From Cinnamomum chago (lineage: Eukaryota > Streptophyta > Magnoliopsida > Laurales > Lauraceae), in contig CP142452.1 of assembly GCA_038049695.1 (NCBI GenBank), forward strand, positions 79,720,501 through 79,784,500: 64,000 bases of DNA, in the 5' to 3' direction. Within the stretch, counting starts at the first letter, position 1. Each line of letters begins with the position of its first letter. Below are positions 60,101 to 64,000 of the stretch, one piece after another. The translations under genes and the position numbers were made by a program. The notes under the pieces were generated by a model. That model did no database searches. It worked only from the letters and a program-made list of their open reading frames with translations, and was not told where the DNA came from.

Positions 60101-63100
60101 TATACTTCTATGTATAGAGATTAGGATTCCTTTTATCTTTATTTCCTTAATTGCTGATTGTAATTAGCTTGTAATTGCTGCTGATTAACAGCTTGTAATT
60201 GGGTAAATTCTATTATAAAATGGATAGTCGATGCTCTGTTATGAGATCAACTTCCCCCCCCCCCCCAAACTCTTCTCTCATTGCATGATCATCAGATCTT
60301 AACACATACTTCCTTAATGGCCACTTTGTCTTCTTCTTCCATTCCCCAATCCTATTCTCAGGCTGTGCAGGATACATGTTGGAACAAGGCCATGCAAGAT
60401 GAATTGGCTGCTTTAGAGAAAAATCATACGTGGGATATTGTCCCCTCTCTTGTGGGTGTCAAACCTATTGGCTGCAAGTGGATCTTTTCTCTCAAGTTAA
60501 AATCAGATGGCACTCTAGATCGGTATAAGGCGCGCCTTGTTGCTCTCGGAAATTGGCAGGAATATGGCATTGATTATGATGAAACCTTTGCTCCCGTCGC
60601 CAAGATGACCACTGTATGCATCATCCTTGCTGTTGCTGCCTCTCAGTCCTAGTCTCTCTATCAAATGGATGTCAAAAATGCGCTTCTTCATAGTGATCTC
60701 AAAGAAGATGTTTATATGCGTTTTCCTCCGGGGTCCTCCTCTGGGAAGGGTATGGTTGCTAAGCTCCGTCGCTCTCTCTATGGTCTGAAGCAAGCTCCTC
60801 GCGCATGGTTTGAGAAATTTCAAGATGCCCTTCTCCATTTGGATTTTCATCCTAGCCAGTATGATCATTCCATGTTCTTACATCATGCTCCATGTGGGAT
60901 TACTGTGCTACTAGTCTACGTGGATGACATTGTCATTACTGGTCCCAATGCACAAATGATTCAGGCACTCCAAGCTTCTCTTCATCAGACATTTCAAATG
61001 AAGGATCTAGGCCCCTTACACTATTTCCTTGGTCTTGAAGTTCATCAATTATCTAAAGGTATAGTTCTCAATCAGCACAAATACATGGTTGATCTTATTG
61101 ACTTGGCTGGCCTTACCTCTTCCGCTCCTGTAGATATGCCGGTCGAACTGAATGTCAAACTCAGTCGTGAGGAGGGCGATTTTCTTTCCGATCCTACTGC
61201 CTATCGCCAATTAGTTGGCAGCTTGATCTACCTCACGATCACTCGTCCTGATATCTCTTATGCGGTCAACTTGATGAGTCAGTTCATGACTGCTCCTCGT
61301 CACCTTCATCTGGCTGCTGTTCGCCGCATCATTCGGTACTTTATTCGCACACTGACTCGTGGGTTGTTCTTTCCATCTAACAATCCTCTATCTCTCAAAG
61401 CTTATTCAAATGCTGATTGGGCTGGTTGTTCGGATACTCACAGATCAACGACAGGTAGGTGCATGTTTTTGGGTGATAGTCTGATTTCCTGGAAATGCAA
61501 GAAACATGACAAAGTTTCCAAATCTTCTACCGAGGCTGAGTACCGGGCTATGTCTGCTGCGTGCTCCGAAATTCTTTGGGTCCGTGGTCTGCTCTCAGAT
61601 ATTGGATTTCCCGCAGACGGAGCTACCCCCCTTTATGCTGATAATACAAGTGCAATTCGGATTACTGAGAATCCGATTTTTCATGAACGCACTAAACACA
61701 TCGAGGTTGATTGTCACTTCATACGTGATGAGTTTAAGCGTGATGTCATCTGCCTTCTGCATGTCTCCACTGAACTTTAAATTGCTGATATTCTCACCAA
61801 AGGTCTTCCACGACCACGCCATCAGTTCTTGGTTGACAAATTGATGCTTGTTGATTCTCCCGCAACAATTTGAGGGGGGGGTGTTAAATAGGCCCAAGGC
61901 CCAAAGCCCATCAGTAGTCAAATGCTATATCTCACGTGGAATTGATTTGGGTCAATATTGAGACAGCTGTAGCCTTCCTAACTTAGAATCGCAATTGTTG
62001 TAATTAGTTGTTTTCCTAACTTAGGTTAATGATTGATATAATTAGATTGTTTTCCTTTCTTAGAGCCTTAATTAAAGGCATGTAAATACCTATATATTGA
62101 TGGACAATCTCCATAGAAAGACAGACAAATTGAATACATTCTCAAGAGTATTCAAACTCTTTTCTGTGATCGTGAATTTGTCAGCATGGATCTTGGAGAA
62201 GGGATTTAAGGGTCAGAAGTTATCAGATCAGCCTGTTTATTTAGATCCAGGATGCCTAGGAGCTAGGAACCATCTAGTGAGTTAGTTCCTTGCCAATACG
62301 GATAGGATCGAGTTAAGTTGGCTCAGATTTCATGTAAAGGGTTTTTCAGGCTCTTTTTAATGTTTTCTGAAGTGTTTGATTTCAGTTTTTGAGTATAGTT
62401 TGTGAATGGTTTGTCCTTGACTGATTGATGTGAATAAAACCCTATTTCTTGTTTAACAGATGGTTTTGAGTATCTGAACAACAGTTTTCTGTTATGATTT
62501 GTGAGAAAATTAGGTCTTTGTGCTATGTATTTTTTATGTGTAGACATCCAATCATATTGATTTGGATTTTTGAATAAGTATTCAAACCAGAACTTGCTAG
62601 TGGTGTTTTGTGGTTTTTGATGTTGGTTTAGATGACTGTTGTTTATATTAATGTGTATTCAAATTTAGGCTTTGACGAGGAGTCCAAACCTGGGGGAAAG
62701 TTCCACATCTGCTTCCCAACAATTGCCTGGTATTTTGAATCCAAATACTAGAATCACACTAATGTTTATTTGATGGCAATAACTATAAAGATTGGTCCTA
62801 CTTGGGTAGGATGGCTGTTGGAGGCTTGGTTACATTGATGGGAGCATTTAAGAACAACTTAAAAAAAGGATCCAAAAGTTTCAGATTTGGTATGTGAAAA
62901 CACGTGAATTATAAATTGGATTCTCAATTCTATGGATGAAAATATATCTGTAAGCTTTAAGTATTGTGATACAGCAAAAGAATATGGGGTTCCATTGAGG
63001 CAACTTATACCCAGAAGAGGAACAATGCAGAATTTTTTATCATTTATTCGAGGAGATTTATCTATTGGAAATTACTACTCTCAATTTGGGGCGGGGCATT

Positions 63101-64000
63101 ATGGCATGAATTGGCATTATATTGGGCTCTCTTGAAACATGTTGTGCTTAGAAGCAAGCAGAGCAGTTAGAAGGTCAGCACCGATTTTAACTTCTGGGCG
63201 GTGTAAACCTAGGATATGACTGTTTGTGCAAAGGTATTCAGGATCCTCTATCGCGATTGTAGCAATGTTTGCACTTCTTCAAGGTGAAGAGAGTCGAAGG
63301 AAAATTACGGTAGCGAAGAACTCTTCTTCATCCTCTCCCCAATCGTTCTACTTTGGCAAGTAATAATATTGGCAATGGTGGTGGTAGGTAATATGGGCAG
63401 TGGTGGTGGTAGAGTTCTTGGTTGCGGTGATAGTTGTGGTGGACACACAGGTAGTGGTGGACAATCAGGTATTGATTAGGATAAACTCTATTATATACAT
63501 TGTGGGAGATATAGACATACACATAAGACATGCCGGGATCTAGTGGGCAGAACCAGTAATGCATCTGCAGCTTGAGCTGAGTTAGAAAAGCGGAGCAAGT
63601 CAAGCGATCAAGAGAAACTGGTTGATAAAGATGAGCCACAAGACTAGAAGGATAAGGCTATGAGTCTGTCAAGGGCTTCAAGCATTAGAAGGGGAAAATC
63701 TGTCATATGGTTTCTTCTTCTCATGATCTGACTGCATTGTCATCTTCCTTATCTACTCCAACCTGGGTTATTAATTCAGGTTGCACTTCAATTTCAATCC
63801 CACTCATGGAGAATTGAAGCTCAAGAGATACCATAAACAGATTTAATTCCACTGCCTTGGCTTAATAATTAGTAAGGATGGAGAGATTGAGGAAGATGTA
63901 GAGCACATGACAAAAGTTGGAGGGTTGAAGTGGAGACTTGCTTCTAGAGTCCTTTGTGATTTGTGCATGCCAAAAAGACTGAAGGGAAAATTCTACAAAA
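45150..64000 (+). CDS. SWEETIE: SWEETIE (HEAT-repeat protein, HEATR5 family), first three exons; 3' end off window
   Basis: Exons 45150-45326, 45470-45677 and 50540-50646 join in phase (0, 1, then 35 full codons) and give 164 residues. These are [10 protein letters not shown]...[18 protein letters not shown], then [26 protein letters not shown] and [19 protein letters not shown], then [20 protein letters not shown] and AAKLMKFHE. This matches the N-terminus of Arabidopsis SWEETIE, a very large protein (over 2000 residues) of HEAT repeats. SWEETIE is known genetically for control of carbohydrate and trehalose metabolism, and its animal and yeast relatives (HEATR5/Laa1) act with AP-1 in endosomal trafficking. 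The start is the first ATG downstream of the TATA box and matches the family start. The next exon (DFVRQEA in relatives) was not found, so intron 3 runs from 50647 past the window edge. Confidence 0.9.
45678..46689. other. SWEETIE intron 2, first part
   Basis: AT-rich intron sequence before the RTE LINE, ending in a (TA)n run at about 46667-46682. Nothing else was recognised. The last part of the intron (49961-50539) is likewise featureless. Confidence 0.5.
47226..47611. mobile_element. Solo LTR with 5-bp target duplication
   Basis: The TGATGCAAT...TTGTGCCA unit is flanked by ATAGG at 47221-47225 and 47612-47616. Removing it restores the LINE text GCTCCATAGGTCATA found at 16798. It has a TATATATATA stretch and no internal region, so it is a solo LTR. 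Confidence 0.9.
47846..48357. mobile_element. hAT MITE with 8-bp target duplication
   Basis: The ends CATGGTTGGAAAACTC and CAAGGTTAGAAAACTC (inverted) enclose 512 bp rich in GACTCGAGTC-type words. CTATAGGT is duplicated at 47838-47845 and 48358-48365. It lies inside the RTE LINE. Confidence 0.92.
50991..51290. mobile_element. MITE, GCCCGTTTGGCA family, copy 3
   Basis: The best preserved copy: left GCCCGTTTGGCAATTTAC, right end inverted GTCCCGTTTGGCAATTTCC. The interior matches copy 1 (AAAGCCTCCATTTTT, CAAGGGGTCACATCAA, CCCCTTATATTTTA, TTGATTTGATGCTTT). It lies at the start of SWEETIE intron 3. Confidence 0.85.
51657..62183 (+). mobile_element. Ty1/Copia element (middle of nest), complete ends, broken
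   Basis: LTRs are 51657-51956 and 61882-62183, flanked by GCATG on both sides. They differ by about five substitutions and a 2-bp indel, so the insertion is moderately young (of the order of a million years; rate-dependent). A Met-tRNA primer-binding site (TGGTATCAGAGCAA) follows the 5' LTR. Parts in order: gag with CCHC knuckles (about 52.7-53.7 kb), protease ([11 protein letters not shown]), integrase (to about 55.0 kb), then RT and RNase H after the inserted inner element (60.3-61.8 kb), and a purine tract before the 3' LTR. Apart from the insertion it has a few breaks and looks inactive. Gag contains a 30-bp in-frame tandem duplication ([10 protein letters not shown] twice). Confidence 0.95.
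55274..60304 (+). mobile_element. Young Ty1/Copia element (innermost of nest)
   Basis: LTRs 55274-55582 and 59992-60304 are nearly identical (about two substitutions plus C-run length), flanked by CATAC at 55269-55273 and 60305-60309. A primer-binding site TGGTATCAGAGCC follows the 5' LTR. One long reading frame (56674-60003) covers protease ([11 protein letters not shown]), integrase, RT with YVDDM, and RNase H. No gag was recognised before it, so it was probably non-autonomous. It is the most recent insertion here. The LTR contains a CCCACGTGTGGG G-box-like palindrome. Confidence 0.95.
63786..64000 (+). mobile_element. RTE LINE fragment, runs off window
   Basis: Broken plus-strand frames read [11 protein letters not shown] and [13 protein letters not shown] followed by LKGKFYK, which is RTE reverse transcriptase C-terminal to the FADD box. 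It begins abruptly beside the Copia fossil's protease region. Confidence 0.75.

Larger units (their letters stand above)
51300..63785 (+). mobile_element. Old Ty1/Copia fossil (outermost of three nested elements)
   Basis: A primer-binding site (TGGTATCAGAGCATCTC) at 51522 follows LTR-like sequence. The element's leader continues at 62184, beyond the middle element. Gag remnants then follow ([26 protein letters not shown]), with a zinc knuckle ([14 protein letters not shown], about 63500) and the start of protease (TWVINSG). There it meets an RTE LINE fragment. No 3' LTR is in the window. Old, with several breaks. Confidence 0.65.

Overview
This is plant nuclear DNA. It is AT-rich, with long introns packed with transposons and three conserved plant genes in exon-intron form. 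Intergenic foldback elements, Copia LTR elements, and L1 and RTE LINEs are all present. The large introns and repeat load suggest an angiosperm with a fairly large genome, possibly a magnoliid or other early-diverging lineage. That placement is a guess.

Layout. (1) About 3.2-10.6 kb, minus strand: a RETARDED ROOT GROWTH (RRG/DUF155, RMD1 family) gene. Five exons are visible and its 3' end lies off the left edge. Its introns hold two opposed Copia fragments, a 242-bp SMART/TRIM-like element, a SINE and local duplications. (2) 10.6-21.45 kb: intergenic, with a dimeric SINE, RTE and L1 fragments, an 80-bp palindrome, a hAT-like MITE, and a SINE with a 15-bp target duplication inside an RTE LINE. 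(3) 21.45-37.9 kb, minus strand: a complete CNOT4/NOT4 RING-RRM E3 ligase gene, 13 exons, 1065 aa. Its start codon is split by an intron and one exon carries an in-frame 150-bp tandem duplication. Its last intron holds L1 pieces and a cluster of palindromic MITEs in TA microsatellites. (4) 37.9-45.1 kb: the divergent intergenic region to the next gene, filled by a 3.2-kb foldback element with arms of about 0.9 kb, a small hairpin MITE nested in it, and a 1.9-kb non-autonomous hAT element with an 8-bp target duplication. (5) 45.15 kb to the right edge, plus strand: the first three exons of SWEETIE (HEAT-repeat protein, HEATR5 family). Intron 2 holds a nearly full-length but decayed RTE LINE hit by a solo LTR and a hAT MITE. 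Intron 3 exceeds 13 kb and contains LTR retrotransposons nested three deep.

The three host genes have unrelated roles: mitochondrial or organellar root growth, mRNA decay and ubiquitination, and carbohydrate/trafficking homeostasis. They form no operon-like unit. Exon boundaries were worked out by hand from GT-AG sites, reading phase and remembered family sequence. No new multi-gene system was seen. The novel material is structural: nested and foldback transposable elements, and splice-site peculiarities in CNOT4.
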